Positions 1 through 9,416 are shown, numbered from the stretch's first letter. The stretch: 64,000 nucleotides of DNA from Dehalococcoidia bacterium (GCA_026003895.1 BPIC01000006.1:229495-293494), one strand, 5' to 3'. A program made the numbers and translations. The notes: generated by a model from the letters alone, not told the origin.

Positions 1-2
1 CG

Positions 3-53
3 CGTCCGGCGGGCAGTCCACCAGCGGCTTCGCCAACGGCGGGGACACGGTGA
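3..53 (+). CDS. 3' end of an upstream gene (partial)
   Basis: The third frame is open from the window edge to a TGA at 51-53 and would encode a short Pro/Ala/Ser-rich tail (RPAGSPPAASPTAGTR). The stop overlaps the ATG of the next gene as TGATG, an arrangement repeated many times in this window, so the two genes are probably translationally coupled. Too little is present to name the product. Confidence 0.3.
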   Translation, partial: RPAGSPPAASPTAGTR

Positions 54-1543
54 TGCGGCGCATCGCGCTGGCGGCGCTCCTCGCGCTGCTCGTTCCGCTC
101 TCCTCGGCCTCAGCGCAAGAACTCTTCGAATATTTCTCAGAGACGGGCCACTACGTTCAAGGCGACTACCTCGCGTGGTATCGAGCCAAGGGTGGGGCGG
201 AGGTGCTGGGCTTTCCGCGAACGCCCGATTTCCGGGAGCGCGACCGGCTGGTCCAATATTTTCAGACCATCCGCCTCGAATGGGACTGCGGCCCGGACGG
301 ACGCGACCCCTGCCGGCTGCGCCCCGGCACGCTCGGTGAGGAGATCTACGGGAAGAAGGTCGACCTCCCACCAGACCGGCAAACGCCCGGCATCTCAACC
401 GGCGAGTCAACCTTCTTTGGCGAGACGAATACGGTCGTCGAAGGGGCGTTCTGGCGCGTCTTCCGCCAACTCGGTGGGCTGGAGTTCTTCGGCTATCCGC
501 TCACCAATCAAGTCAATGAAGCTGGACAGACGGTCCAGTGGTTCCAGCGGGCGCGGCTGCAGCTCGACGGCGACGGTGTCGTCCGGCTGTCGGCCCTCGG
601 CGATTATTGGATCGACACACTGCGTCGCGTGCCAGCGCCCTATCTCGTGCGGCGTCCCGCCCCCGCGCCGGTTCCGGCGGTGCCGATCACAGGACGACAG
701 CCGGTTGGCCGCTTCTACTTCCAAACTGCCGCCGGGCAGATCGTCGCGGTGAACGCTGACGGCACCGACGAGCGCGTGGTGACCACGGGAAGCGAGCCGT
801 CCGTTTCGCCCGATGGCACGCAGCTCGCCTTGAGCCGTAGCGGGCCGGACAGCATCTGGATCCGTGACTTGCGCAGCGGCGAGGAGCGACAAGTCGTCGC
901 GTTGCCGGGCGTTCGGAGCCCGGTTTGGTCACCGGACGGCACGCGCCTCGCGATATTGAAGGGAAAGGAAGATCCGGTGTTGCGGCTCGACCCGGCGACC
1001 CGCCGGCCCCGCTGGATGCTCGAGGAGCATTACGCGATCGCGGTCGTCGATGTGGCGAGCGGCACGGTGCAAGACATCCCAAGCCAAACGTTCAGCGCCT
1101 ATCCGAGCTGGTCGCCGGATGGCCGGCAGATCGTCTTCGATGGCAACACCGGCCTCTACATCGTCGAGCCGACCGGCGCCGGCGAGCCACGGGTGATCCC
1201 CGGCACGAACAATCAATACACGATGCCGGCGTGGTCCCCAGATGGGAGCGTGATTGCTTTCGCGCTTCGCCGTGCAGACCATTATGACATCGCCCTCATC
1301 CGGCCAGACGGCGGCGGAGTCCGTTTGCTCACCGAGAGCCCATCACTCCTTCGAGCGAGCAACAATGTCGCGCCGGCGTGGTCGCCGGATGGCCGGCAGA
1401 TCGTCTTTCTGTCGGACCGCGACGGGTCGTGGCAGCTCTACACTGTGGACGTGGATGGCCGAAACCTGCGGCCGGTCTTCGCGGGAGACCGAGTCTTCAC
1501 GTTCAGCTACGGCGACGAGCGACTGGTGGCCTGGGGACGCTAA
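53..1543 (+). CDS. exported PD40/TolB-like beta-propeller protein with N-terminal YFxETGH repeats
   Basis: The product is a secreted protein of about 496 residues. Residues 1-23 form a signal peptide (hydrophobic core AALLALLVPL, then SASAQ). Residues ~27-190 hold two copies of a repeat seen in many Chloroflexota exported proteins (YFSETGHYVQGDYLAWY ... GGAEVLGFPRT; then VVEGAFWRVFRQLGGLEFFGYPLT). From ~225 to the end there are at least five PD40/WD40-like blades marked WSPDGxxIxF. Propellers of this kind usually mediate binding; no catalytic motif is visible. GTG at 50 and ATG at 53 are both possible; ATG 53 overlaps the preceding stop and is preferred. The next gene starts inside this stop codon. 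The specific role is unknown. Confidence 0.85.
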   Translation: MRRIALAALLALLVPLSSASAQELFEYFSETGHYVQGDYLAWYRAKGGAEVLGFPRTPDFRERDRLVQYFQTIRLEWDCGPDGRDPCRLRPGTLGEEIYGKKVDLPPDRQTPGISTGESTFFGETNTVVEGAFWRVFRQLGGLEFFGYPLTNQVNEAGQTVQWFQRARLQLDGDGVVRLSALGDYWIDTLRRVPAPYLVRRPAPAPVPAVPITGRQPVGRFYFQTAAGQIVAVNADGTDERVVTTGSEPSVSPDGTQLALSRSGPDSIWIRDLRSGEERQVVALPGVRSPVWSPDGTRLAILKGKEDPVLRLDPATRRPRWMLEEHYAIAVVDVASGTVQDIPSQTFSAYPSWSPDGRQIVFDGNTGLYIVEPTGAGEPRVIPGTNNQYTMPAWSPDGSVIAFALRRADHYDIALIRPDGGGVRLLTESPSLLRASNNVAPAWSPDGRQIVFLSDRDGSWQLYTVDVDGRNLRPVFAGDRVFTFSYGDERLVAWGR

Positions 1544-1914
1544 TGGACCGCTCACGCTACAGCGCCGAAGCCCAGCGAATTCTCGACTATGCCGACGAGG
1601 AAGCGCGGGCGCTCCGGCACGGTCAGATCGGCACTCACCATTTTCTGATTGCGCTTGTTCGCGCCGGTGCGTTTCCCGGCGACGAACGTGAAGCGCGCCT
1701 CTACGTCCGGGAAGCAACCTTTGAGCTCGAACCACGCCTCGATCAGTTGCCGGAGTCCCTGCCCTATTCGTACGGTAGTCAGCGCTTTCTTGAACGTGCC
1801 GAGCAGTACGCCGGTGCGTCATTGGTCACGCCCGAACATCTTGCCGAATCGCTCAAACACCAGAGCGGCCATGTCGTCAGCGTGCTTCACCGAATGGGCA
1901 TCTTCCTCTACTGA
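1543..1914 (+). CDS. Clp N-terminal (Clp R) domain protein, stand-alone
   Basis: This 123-residue protein begins DRSRYSAEAQRILDYADEEA and continues HGQIGTHHFLIALVR. That matches the first half of the Clp repeat domain (helical substrate/adaptor-binding module of ClpA/ClpC), including the conserved H-x-GTxHxLxALL signature. No AAA+ ATPase region follows, so it is not an unfoldase. Stand-alone ClpN proteins are generally thought to act as adaptors or decoys of Clp machines. Its ATG overlaps the TAA of the propeller gene (TAATG), so the two are co-translated, although no functional link is evident. Confidence 0.75.
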   Translation: MDRSRYSAEAQRILDYADEEARALRHGQIGTHHFLIALVRAGAFPGDEREARLYVREATFELEPRLDQLPESLPYSYGSQRFLERAEQYAGASLVTPEHLAESLKHQSGHVVSVLHRMGIFLY

Positions 1915-1993
1915 GGACCCGACGACTGCGGATACGTGCGCCCGTCCAAGCGCTCGGCAGCCCATCGCATCTCGCTGACTCACCCCGCTCGGC

Positions 1994-2800
1994 TCAGCGC
2001 CAGGCCGTGAATCCGCCGTCCAGCACAAGATTCTGCCCGGTGATGTACGCCGAAGCGTCGGAGACGAGAAAAATCGCCGGCCCTTTGATGTCGACGCCAT
2101 CTCGGCCCATCCTGCCAAGCGGCGTACGATCCGCATAGGCCCGAATAAAGGCCGCTGGCTGCTGGCGGGCAAATCCACCGGGCGAGATTGCATTCACCCG
2201 AATTCCCAGCGGGCCGAGTGCGGCCGCAAGATCGCGCGTTAGCGCAATGACCCCGCCCTTCGCCGCCGCATAATCGACCGGTTGCTCGGCCATCGCGCTC
2301 TGCCAATACATCCGCCGATCGCGCCCGACGAGACCAGCGATCGACGCGATGTTGAGGATGACACCGGACCGCTGCACAGCCATAACGCGCACCGCCGCTT
2401 GGCTACAAAAGAGCGTACCAAGCAGATTGACGGCGATAAGGTCGGTCATCGCCGCCGGCGGGCGATCGAGGAACGGGCGCGGCTCGTCGGGAGCCGTGCC
2501 GCCGGCGTTGTTGACGAGAATGTCGAGCCGGCCACCCCAGTCGACCACGGTCCGGACGGCGCGAGCGCAGGCGTCGGCATCACGGACGTCAAGAACGAGC
2601 GGCAGGACCGCCGCCCCGGTGGCCTCGTGCAAGCGCTGCGCCGCCAGTTCGGCACGCTCCGCCTCGCGCGAGGCAATCGCGACCTTGGCGCCCGCGCTAG
2701 CAAGCGCGTCGGCAATGTCGAAGCCGAGGTCCCGAGCGCCCCCGGTCACGAGGGCGATGCGGCCATCGAGCCGAAAGCGGTCCAGCGCCGAGGTCACCAC
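1994..2800 (-). CDS. SDR family oxidoreductase
   Basis: Classical short-chain dehydrogenase of 268 residues. The Rossmann motif TGGARDLG is near residue 20, NNAGG near 95, a catalytic Ser lies in NIASIAGLVG, and YAAAK is the Tyr-Lys pair, followed by IRVNAISPGG. It resembles gluconate 5-dehydrogenase or 3-oxoacyl-ACP reductase-like enzymes, but the substrate cannot be read from sequence. It is the last gene of the minus-strand operon that starts with the sugar-binding protein at 9416. Its start overlaps the preceding gene by 7 nt. By context it probably oxidises or reduces a hydroxyl/keto intermediate of the same catabolic route. Confidence 0.85.
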   Translation of the reverse strand: MVTSALDRFRLDGRIALVTGGARDLGFDIADALASAGAKVAIASREAERAELAAQRLHEATGAAVLPLVLDVRDADACARAVRTVVDWGGRLDILVNNAGGTAPDEPRPFLDRPPAAMTDLIAVNLLGTLFCSQAAVRVMAVQRSGVILNIASIAGLVGRDRRMYWQSAMAEQPVDYAAAKGGVIALTRDLAAALGPLGIRVNAISPGGFARQQPAAFIRAYADRTPLGRMGRDGVDIKGPAIFLVSDASAYITGQNLVLDGGFTAWR

Positions 2801-3741
2801 CCAGCCTCGTCACCCTCGGCCGAGATTACCACCGAATCCAGATACAGGAAGCACCGTTTGTCACGGGCAGCTTCAATCCCGAAGATGGTTGCCACGAGGC
2901 CGGGGCACCGCTCCGTGCTGGCGCGGAAGCCGGTTAAGGGCGGGTCGAAGACGTGACGTTTTCCCGCGACGGCAAACTCCTTGCCGTAGCAATGAAAGTC
3001 CACGTAGCAGTGGGTGGTGAGGTCGATGGTGAGCCGGAGATAGTGCCACTGATATTTGGTCGGCGAACGGTTGAAGCCAAGGTCTTGGCGGCCGTCAGGA
3101 AGATCATCCCACGGCCCATCGAGGACCCCTTCCGAACCGTGGAGCATCATCTGCCAGCGCCCCCCTGCCGGGTCGTTCACATAGCGCACCGCTGGCCACC
3201 AGCGAAGCGGCTCCTCACCACGCTCGCGGAGGTGATGAGGATCCATCACATCGCAGGCGAGGAACACGGCGCGCACGTCGTGCTCGCCGAGACGAAAGTC
3301 GGACGGCTCCGCCTTATAACAAAAGTACGTCTCAAAGCGAAGCTTGCCGCGCTCCGGAAGCGTCAGCCGCTTGACCGCCAAGCCTTTCTCTCCGGCGATC
3401 GGGAGGGTCGGGATCTTGAGCGCGTAAGTCCCGTCCCACGTTCCTTGGCTGCCAATGTCCCACGAGGTAAGGCTACTGAGCATGGGCATCGCGCGGCGGC
3501 CGAGTGGGATGCGCCGGTCGATGCGGAGGCCCGGATCGGCACGTGAGAGGGCGACGATTTCCGGCACCGTTGGCACCGGCGCGTAGCGCTCCGGATAGTC
3601 CTCCCAGCCATCATAGTCGGGGAACAGCCCTTGCCAACCGTTCATGCCGTGGTCGAAGTCGTCGACGACAAGGAGCCGTTCCAGCGGCTGGTAGCGACCG
3701 AGCAAGCGATCTGACCGTCGGAGCGCCCGCGCGAGGTCCAT
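2794..3741 (-). CDS. uncharacterised protein (about 315 aa) of the catabolic operon
   Basis: I do not recognise a named enzyme. The start is ATG at 3741, just after the stop of the 115-aa gene; a longer reading frame back to 3831 would overlap that gene. The protein is rich in Trp, Tyr, Phe and His (DDFDHGMNGWQGLFPDYDGW; ETYFCYKAEPSDFRLGEHD; YVDFHCYGKEF), has no signal peptide, and alternates short beta-like segments. It therefore looks like a beta-sandwich, carbohydrate-binding or laminarinase-like fold. It lies between a small unknown protein and the SDR in one polycistronic unit. A role in recognising or processing the imported substrate is inference only. Confidence 0.65.
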   Translation of the reverse strand: MDLARALRRSDRLLGRYQPLERLLVVDDFDHGMNGWQGLFPDYDGWEDYPERYAPVPTVPEIVALSRADPGLRIDRRIPLGRRAMPMLSSLTSWDIGSQGTWDGTYALKIPTLPIAGEKGLAVKRLTLPERGKLRFETYFCYKAEPSDFRLGEHDVRAVFLACDVMDPHHLRERGEEPLRWWPAVRYVNDPAGGRWQMMLHGSEGVLDGPWDDLPDGRQDLGFNRSPTKYQWHYLRLTIDLTTHCYVDFHCYGKEFAVAGKRHVFDPPLTGFRASTERCPGLVATIFGIEAARDKRCFLYLDSVVISAEGDEAGW

Positions 3742-3743
3742 GC

Positions 3744-4091
3744 TTACTCCTTGAACACCCAATAGATGTCGACGATGGCCGCCGGCCCGCTCGACGGCCC
3801 TCCCGAAACGGCGCCGACCAACCGCAGCCAATTGCCGAAGTGCGTGAGCCGGAGCAAAGCCCCTCCGGGCGCTGTCTGCGGCGGAAAGGCGGCCCCAAGG
3901 TCGACCCAGCGCTGGCCATCCGCTGATCCTTGTGCCCGCAGTTCGAGGCGAGGATCCGGTCCCGCGACCTCACGCACGTAGACGAAGGCGATCGCTTCCG
4001 ATGCCCACCCAGCTTCGTAGGGCTCACTTTCATACGGGCCGTTGGCAAGGCTGGCAAACAACTCGATCGGGACAGTGTGGCTGCGACGCAT
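3744..4091 (-). CDS. uncharacterised small protein (115 aa)
   Basis: This is a 115-residue soluble protein without signal peptide or membrane segment. It has a pattern like a discoidin or beta-jelly-roll subunit (RLELRAQGSADGQRWVDLG ... LLRLTHFGNWLRLVGAVSG). The ATG overlaps the TGA of the FAD oxidoreductase by one base (TGATG), which implies translational coupling. Together with the 315-aa protein it forms an unusual pair downstream of the FAD oxidoreductase. Function is unknown. Confidence 0.65.
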   Translation of the reverse strand: MRRSHTVPIELFASLANGPYESEPYEAGWASEAIAFVYVREVAGPDPRLELRAQGSADGQRWVDLGAAFPPQTAPGGALLRLTHFGNWLRLVGAVSGGPSSGPAAIVDIYWVFKE

Positions 4092-5534
4092 CAGTGGCTG
4101 ACTCCGGCGGGCGCGGGGTTGCTCGGAATTGCCCCGATCCGCTCAATCAGCGCTTCGTCCGGCTGACCGAGCGCTTGGCGCAGCTCTGCTCCCTGCTCGA
4201 TGAGGCGAGCTTGCAGGCGATCAATGGGCACGTCGCGCGGGCTCTTCCCCAACTCCACCGCCAGTGCCGCAGCCGTCCCGACTGCCTGCCCCTCGGCCAT
4301 ACAAATGGGGATCACTCGCGTGCTCGCGATCGCCTCGTGGGTGGCGGAAATGCACTTGCCCGCCATCAGCAAGTTCTCCACGCCCCCGCGCCACCAGCGA
4401 TCGAAAGGGAATGTCGTATGGCTGCACATTGCGGCTCTCGACCCACCGGCCATCGGGTTGGTGAATATCGATGTGATACCCCCCCATCGCGACGACGTCC
4501 GGGAAGACTCGGCCTGCCATCACGTCCTCGCCCGTCAAGACGTAGTCCCCCAGAATGCGACGGCTCTCGCGCGTGCCGATCATCGGCGCAATCTCGAGGA
4601 GGTAAGAGTGCTCGAAGCCGGGAAGGTAGGTTCGGAAGAAGCGCAGGAGCGGCGGAATCTGGGCGTAGGCATCGAGATAGGCTCGGGTAAGGACGTCGAC
4701 ATCGGTGGGGTCGAAGGCGACCACTTTGGTCGTGACGGCGATAAATTGGTCCGGCTGATGCGGTTTGACCCCAACCACCCGTGAGGGCGGCACATCGAGA
4801 TCGCCGGCCCGTCGCGCCTCCTCCATCAGGTGGTGGTAGCCGCCGACGATGATGACCGGCTGGTCCGGCAAACGAGCAAGAAACTTGGTAAGCGCATCGG
4901 GATAGGGCGCCAGCATCTCCCGGAAGCGACCACCAAGACGTTGCGCCCCTCGGACGAAGGCTTCGCGATCGACGCCACCGACGCGGAAGACGAGCGTGGG
5001 TGCTTGGATGAGTCCATCGCCCGACCGTCCTTTCTCCCAAGGAACACCCCCGCGAGCGGCCACGTCGCCATCGCCCGAGCAGTCGATCACGACATCCGCC
5101 TCGATCACCTCGCGGCCGCTCTTGTGCTCGACGACGACCCCCGCAATGCGGTCGCGTTCTCGAATGACGTCGACCACGTGGGTCTGGAGCATCACTCGAG
5201 CCCCGGCTTCGCCCAACAATTCGAGAGCGAGCACCTTGTAGCGGTGGCCATCGAGGCTCATCGCCGAACTGCACACCGGGTCGAGGACGATCGGACTTGC
5301 TGCGCCGATCGCACGGAGCCGCTCGGCGAGTTCGAGCGCGATCCCCCGGACGACCAACCGGTAGTCCCGAGAATGAAAGCCCAGCCACGGCAGGATCGCC
5401 GAGTTGCCGCCGACGAACCCCTGCGACTCGACCAGCAGCGTGTCCGCGCCGTTGCGAGCTGCGGCGAGCGCCGCGGCGACCCCCGCGGCGCCACTGCCGA
5501 CCACGAGCACCCGCGCTCGACGAGCGCGGATCAC
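4091..5534 (-). CDS. FAD-dependent oxidoreductase (FAD_oxidored-like), frameshifted in this sequence
   Basis: The N-terminal part reads VLVVGSGAAGVAAALAAARN, a dinucleotide-binding fold, then GFVGGNSAILPWLGFHS. The C-terminal part reads GVENLLMAGKCISATHEAI and MAEGQAVGTAAALAVE, typical of the FAD-binding C-terminus of PF12831-like oxidoreductases. The two halves are in different frames. Removing one C from the CCCCC run at 4383-4387 joins them as PFRSLVARGVENLLMAG and gives a normal protein of about 480 residues. The start is a GTG that overlaps the aldolase stop (GTGA). A single-base error in a homopolymer is the simplest reading; a genuine recent pseudogene cannot be excluded. By context it oxidises an intermediate of the operon's unknown substrate. 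Confidence 0.8.
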
Positions 5535-6307
5535 CGGGCCACTCCCGCGGTTAGCTCACGGAATCGGCGAACACTCGCCACCGCTGCCGATTGAAGGTAG
5601 GCGAGATCGCCGCTGGTCCAGATCATCGCCGCCCCTCGCTCAATCCAATACGCAGCCTCGCGCTCGTCGGCGGCATGCAGCGCTGCCGGTATGCCGAGGC
5701 GAACCGCCGTTGCCAACACGTGCTCGACCGCCTCTTCAACGCGCGGATTCCGCCAGTCCGGCGCGAGCCCCATCGAGCCGGTGAGATCGGCTCGGCCGAT
5801 CAGCGCGACGTCAACGCCCGGTGTCGTCAAGATTTCCTCGGCATGCTCCACGGCGTCGATGTGCTCAATTTGGACGATCACCATCACTCGCTCGTTGGCA
5901 TCCAGAAGATAGCGGTCCCCCTCACCCTGCGCGTTGGCTCGCCGTGGGTTGATCCCCCGCACCCCACGGGGGGGAAATTTGCAGAGCCGGACCGCTCGCT
6001 CGGCTTCCTCCCGCGAGTTGATCATTGGCAGCATGATTGCTTCGGCGCCAATATCAAGGACGACCTTCGTCGAGGTGATATCGTTCCACGGCACGCGCAC
6101 GATCGGCACACAATCCAGCCCTTTGAAGACCATCAGCATGGCCTCGAGCCGTTCGAGAGAGATCGGGGCATGCTCGAGGTCAAAAATCAGCCAGTCGAAC
6201 CCCGCATAGGCCATCGTTTCGGCGACGGTGACATCATAGGAGACAATCCACGAGCCGAATGTCGGTTGGCGCGACTGGAGCTTCTGCTTAAGCGGGAGAC
6301 TTCGCAT
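5531..6307 (-). CDS. HpcH/HpaI family aldolase (2-dehydro-3-deoxy acid aldolase-like)
   Basis: This is a class II, metal-dependent aldolase of 258 residues. Seen motifs are WLIFDLEHAPIS (metal/substrate loop), AEAIMLPMINSREEAERAV, PPRGVRGINP, the metal-binding Glu in VQIEHIDAVE, and the Asp in IGRADLTGSMG. The family cleaves 2-keto-3-deoxy (aldol) acids to pyruvate plus an aldehyde, for example in 2-keto-3-deoxy-L-rhamnonate, glucarate and homoprotocatechuate routes. The start at 6307 was chosen because AAGGA lies 6-7 bases upstream and the conserved N-terminus begins there. The reading frame is open to 6439, but that stretch overlaps the permease gene. It points to an acidic-sugar-like pathway ending in a C-C cleavage. 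Confidence 0.87.
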   Translation of the reverse strand: MRSLPLKQKLQSRQPTFGSWIVSYDVTVAETMAYAGFDWLIFDLEHAPISLERLEAMLMVFKGLDCVPIVRVPWNDITSTKVVLDIGAEAIMLPMINSREEAERAVRLCKFPPRGVRGINPRRANAQGEGDRYLLDANERVMVIVQIEHIDAVEHAEEILTTPGVDVALIGRADLTGSMGLAPDWRNPRVEEAVEHVLATAVRLGIPAALHAADEREAAYWIERGAAMIWTSGDLAYLQSAAVASVRRFRELTAGVAR

Positions 6308-6324
6308 CAAATTTCCTTCTTGCG

Positions 6325-7170
6325 CTATTGCTTCACCGCGCCACTCGTTAGACCCGCGATGAATTGGCGCTGCATCAGGATCAAGCACACAATGAGCGGG
6401 ACGACAGAGAGGGTGGCGCCGACGGTAATCGGACCCCAAACCGATCGGTCTGTGCCCGAAGCGGCAGCAACCGAACTGTAGAAGTATTGAAGTCCGAGTG
6501 AGATGGGCAAGTTATCCCGCGTTCGCACCATCACGAGCGGCAGGAGATAGGCATTCCATGCCGTCAGAAACATCAGCAGGCCAGCAGCACCGAGGCCCGG
6601 ACGGATGAGCGGAAGCGCAATCTGCCAATACAGTCGGAACTCGCCCGCGCCATCGATCCGCGCCGCGTCGAACAGCTCTTCCGGAAGCTGTTTCAAGTAT
6701 TGGCGAAGCAGGAACAGCGGGAGAACCGCCGCAGCAAGGGGGATTATCACGGCAAATGGCGTGTTGACGAGGCCAAGCAACCGCGCGACGACGAACGAGG
6801 GTATCAACGTCACGTAATCAGGGATCGCCAACGACGCGAGGAGCAAGCCGAACAACACATCTCGACCGCGGAAGTGATAGCGAGCGAAGGCAAACGCTGC
6901 CATCGACGTGACCGGCAGGCCAATCAACAGGGTACCCACCGCGATCACGGCAGTGTTCAGAAGAAACCGCGGCACTGGTGTTTCGGTAAGTGCATACACG
7001 TAGTTTTCAAGCGTCAGCCGCGCTGGAATGAGCGACGGGTCAGAAACGATGTCCGACGCCGGCTTGAACGACGAGATCGCCAACCAATAGAAGGGAATGA
7101 GCGTCACCACGCCCATCAGCACGAGGAAGGCATAGACCAAGACGAGGTCCGGAGCAACCAGTCTACGCAT
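6325..7170 (-). CDS. carbohydrate ABC transporter permease (MalG/UgpE type)
   Basis: Inner-membrane permease of about 281 residues with six predicted helices (VYAFLVLMGVVTLIPFYWLA near the start). The EAA loop DAARIDGAGEFRLYWQIALP, which contacts the ATPase, is about 80 residues before the end. It is the second permease of a CUT1-type importer with the adjacent permease and binding protein. The ATG at 7170 overlaps the stop of the upstream permease by 8 bases and the conserved N-terminus starts there. The partner ATPase is probably the gene at 13723-14817. Confidence 0.9.
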   Translation of the reverse strand: MRRLVAPDLVLVYAFLVLMGVVTLIPFYWLAISSFKPASDIVSDPSLIPARLTLENYVYALTETPVPRFLLNTAVIAVGTLLIGLPVTSMAAFAFARYHFRGRDVLFGLLLASLAIPDYVTLIPSFVVARLLGLVNTPFAVIIPLAAAVLPLFLLRQYLKQLPEELFDAARIDGAGEFRLYWQIALPLIRPGLGAAGLLMFLTAWNAYLLPLVMVRTRDNLPISLGLQYFYSSVAAASGTDRSVWGPITVGATLSVVPLIVCLILMQRQFIAGLTSGAVKQ

Positions 7171-8089
7171 CGTGGTCTCCGCGCAGGAAGCGCACCTGAA
7201 GAATGGTGACCGCAATGATCGCGACCGCCAAAATTGCTGCCGCCGCCGCCCCGCGGCCGAGGTCGAAACTCAGGAACGCTTGACGGTAGATGTACATCAC
7301 CGCCGTGAGCGTGGACCGCGCCGGACCGCCTTCGGTGAGGACGTAGGGCTCCGCAAACAGCTCCCACGCGGCAATCGACGCCGCGACGATGACGAACAGC
7401 GTCACCGGACGAAGCAGCGGCAACGTAATGTGCCGGAAGCGCTGAAGGCCGTTCGCGCCGTCGATAGCCGCAGCCTCATAGAGCTCGCTGGGTATCGACT
7501 GGAGGCCGGCATAGAGAATGACTGCGTAATACCCGACGACACGCCAGACGCGCAGAGCGATGATCGACCACGGCGCGACCGACGGGTCCTCCAACCACCG
7601 GATTCGCGGCCCGCCGATCCAGGTAAGGAAGGCGTTCAGGACGCCGGCTCGCTCGTCGTACAGCAGGTCAAACACCATCGCCACGACGATGAGCGACATC
7701 GTGATTGGTAAGAAGTAGACGACCTGAAAGGTCCGCCGGCAGGCGAGATTCGGACGATTCAGCGCGACGGCGATCACCATCGCCAGCGGGACGAGGATGA
7801 CGATGTAGCCGAGGAACATCCGCAAGGTGTTCCAAAGCGCGATTTGGAAGACGCTGTCTCGCAAGACGAAGGTGAAGTTCTGCAGCCCGACGAACTCGAT
7901 ATCGCCACCGATCTCCCAATAGACGAAACCGATGGCGACGGCGCCGAGCACCGTCGCAGCGCCAAACGGGATGAAGATGACGAAGAACGGAACGAGAAAG
8001 AGGTATGGCGTCCAGGCCGAATAGAGCGTCCGCTTGCGTGTCCGGACGGGTGGCACAAGGGCAATCGGCGAAGCGGCAACCCTGGCCAC
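7163..8089 (-). CDS. carbohydrate ABC transporter permease (MalF/UgpA type)
   Basis: Six-helix permease of about 308 residues (TPYLFLVPFFVIFIPFGAA at the first helix) with the EAA loop EAAAIDGANGLQRFRHITLP. It forms a heterodimer with the next permease. I chose the GTG at 8089, four bases after the stop of the solute-binding-protein gene. An in-frame start at 8134 would overlap that gene by 41 nt. Neither has a strong ribosome-binding site, so coupling to the upstream stop is likely. Confidence 0.88.
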   Translation of the reverse strand: MARVAASPIALVPPVRTRKRTLYSAWTPYLFLVPFFVIFIPFGAATVLGAVAIGFVYWEIGGDIEFVGLQNFTFVLRDSVFQIALWNTLRMFLGYIVILVPLAMVIAVALNRPNLACRRTFQVVYFLPITMSLIVVAMVFDLLYDERAGVLNAFLTWIGGPRIRWLEDPSVAPWSIIALRVWRVVGYYAVILYAGLQSIPSELYEAAAIDGANGLQRFRHITLPLLRPVTLFVIVAASIAAWELFAEPYVLTEGGPARSTLTAVMYIYRQAFLSFDLGRGAAAAAILAVAIIAVTILQVRFLRGDHDA

Positions 8090-8093
8090 CGGA

Positions 8094-9416
8094 TTACCGG
8101 CGCTCGCTCGCGATTTTCTCCAGCGCCTTGACACTCAGGTCGACCGCCTGAGCAGCCGTGACTTGTCCGGCGGCGGCTTGCTCGACAATCGGGCCGATCT
8201 CGGACTCCATTTTGTCCCAGTCCCAGTAGTTGAACGGAGGATACGGGACCCGGCTCATGTCGAGTTGCACCTTCTGCCCTCCGAAGAAGGGGCGGCCTTC
8301 TTGGTAGATCGGAAGCTCGGTCGCCGGCTTGTAGTTGCTAATCCCCCAGACCTTGATCTGCTCCTCCATGCCCTTCTCGAGCCAGAAGGTCATGAAGGCG
8401 CGCGCCGCGTCCAGATTCTTTGCGTTCTTGAGCACGGCGTAGAAGACCCCGCCAAAGGCGCCAGTTTGGTTTGGCGCGTTTGGGCCCCATTTCGGCCACG
8501 TGACCATGCGCCACTGCCCGCTCTGCTCGGGCAGGTTCTGGACGGTGTTATTCGCACCAACGGCGAAGTTCATCTGATAGCCGAGGTTCTTGCCCTCTCT
8601 CGCGGCCTGCCAAAACGTCGGCGGTACCCAATCGTTTTCGTAGGCGATGCCAGCGCGCTTGAGGTCGATCCAAAACTGGAAGACCTCCTGCAGAGTCTGC
8701 AAGTTCCTGCCATCCTTATACGGTTGGCCATCCTCAGTCCACCAGTTGCCACTGCGCGAGTGAAAGAAGGTATTGAACGTATTGAAGCCGATGGCGCGCA
8801 ACGGCTGGATCAGGAACGTCTTCTGGCCGCCGGAATCGCGAGCCAGTTTCTTGGCAGCCTCGATGGTGGCATCCCACGTCGTGAACGTCGCGATGTCGAT
8901 GCCGTTCTGGCGCAGTTGCTCGGCGTTCACCCACAGCGCGACGTTCCCGGGACCCTGAACATAGCTATAGATGCGGCCGCGATGGCGGACGATCGCCGAC
9001 GGCGAGTCGAACCGCGATTCATACGGCTTGAGCAGATCATCCATCTCGAGGAACTGATTGGTGCGCAGGTAAATTGCGGCGCGCCGCGCGATCACCCACG
9101 TGATGTCCGGGAGATCGGTCTGGGTAGCAAGGGCGACGAGCAATTTCTCCTGGAGGTCATTGCCGCCGAAGTCGACGAGGTTCACCTTCAAATTGGGATA
9201 GGCCGCTTGAAAGGTTTGCTTGATCGCGTTGGTCATCTGGCTCGAGCCGTTCCAGATCGTCAGCTCGCCGGTGATGTCGGCGGGCGCCTTGGTTGGGGCG
9301 GGAGCGGGAGCCGAAGCACCACCGGTCGTTGGGCCAGCCGGATTACAGCCGGCGAGAGCGGCGCCGCCGAGCGCGGCTGAGGCGACAAGGAACGAACGCC
9401 GGGAGATCTGGTCCAC
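8094..9416 (-). CDS. extracellular solute-binding protein, family 1 (sugar type), Tat/lipoprotein
   Basis: Substrate-capture subunit of the importer, 440 residues. The N-terminus SRRSFLVASAALGGAALAGC combines a twin-arginine pattern with a lipobox Cys at about residue 24, followed by a Pro/Ala/Thr-rich tether. After that comes the family-1 fold (ELTIWNGSSQMTNAIKQTFQ; LPDITWVIARR). A GTG start with AAGGAGG just upstream (9421-9427) begins the operon. The palindromic GntR operator lies at 9445-9463, between the -10 hexamer and this start. The ligand cannot be read from the sequence; family members bind mono- or oligosaccharides and sugar acids. Confidence 0.92.
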   Translation of the reverse strand: MDQISRRSFLVASAALGGAALAGCNPAGPTTGGASAPAPAPTKAPADITGELTIWNGSSQMTNAIKQTFQAAYPNLKVNLVDFGGNDLQEKLLVALATQTDLPDITWVIARRAAIYLRTNQFLEMDDLLKPYESRFDSPSAIVRHRGRIYSYVQGPGNVALWVNAEQLRQNGIDIATFTTWDATIEAAKKLARDSGGQKTFLIQPLRAIGFNTFNTFFHSRSGNWWTEDGQPYKDGRNLQTLQEVFQFWIDLKRAGIAYENDWVPPTFWQAAREGKNLGYQMNFAVGANNTVQNLPEQSGQWRMVTWPKWGPNAPNQTGAFGGVFYAVLKNAKNLDAARAFMTFWLEKGMEEQIKVWGISNYKPATELPIYQEGRPFFGGQKVQLDMSRVPYPPFNYWDWDKMESEIGPIVEQAAAGQVTAAQAVDLSVKALEKIASERR

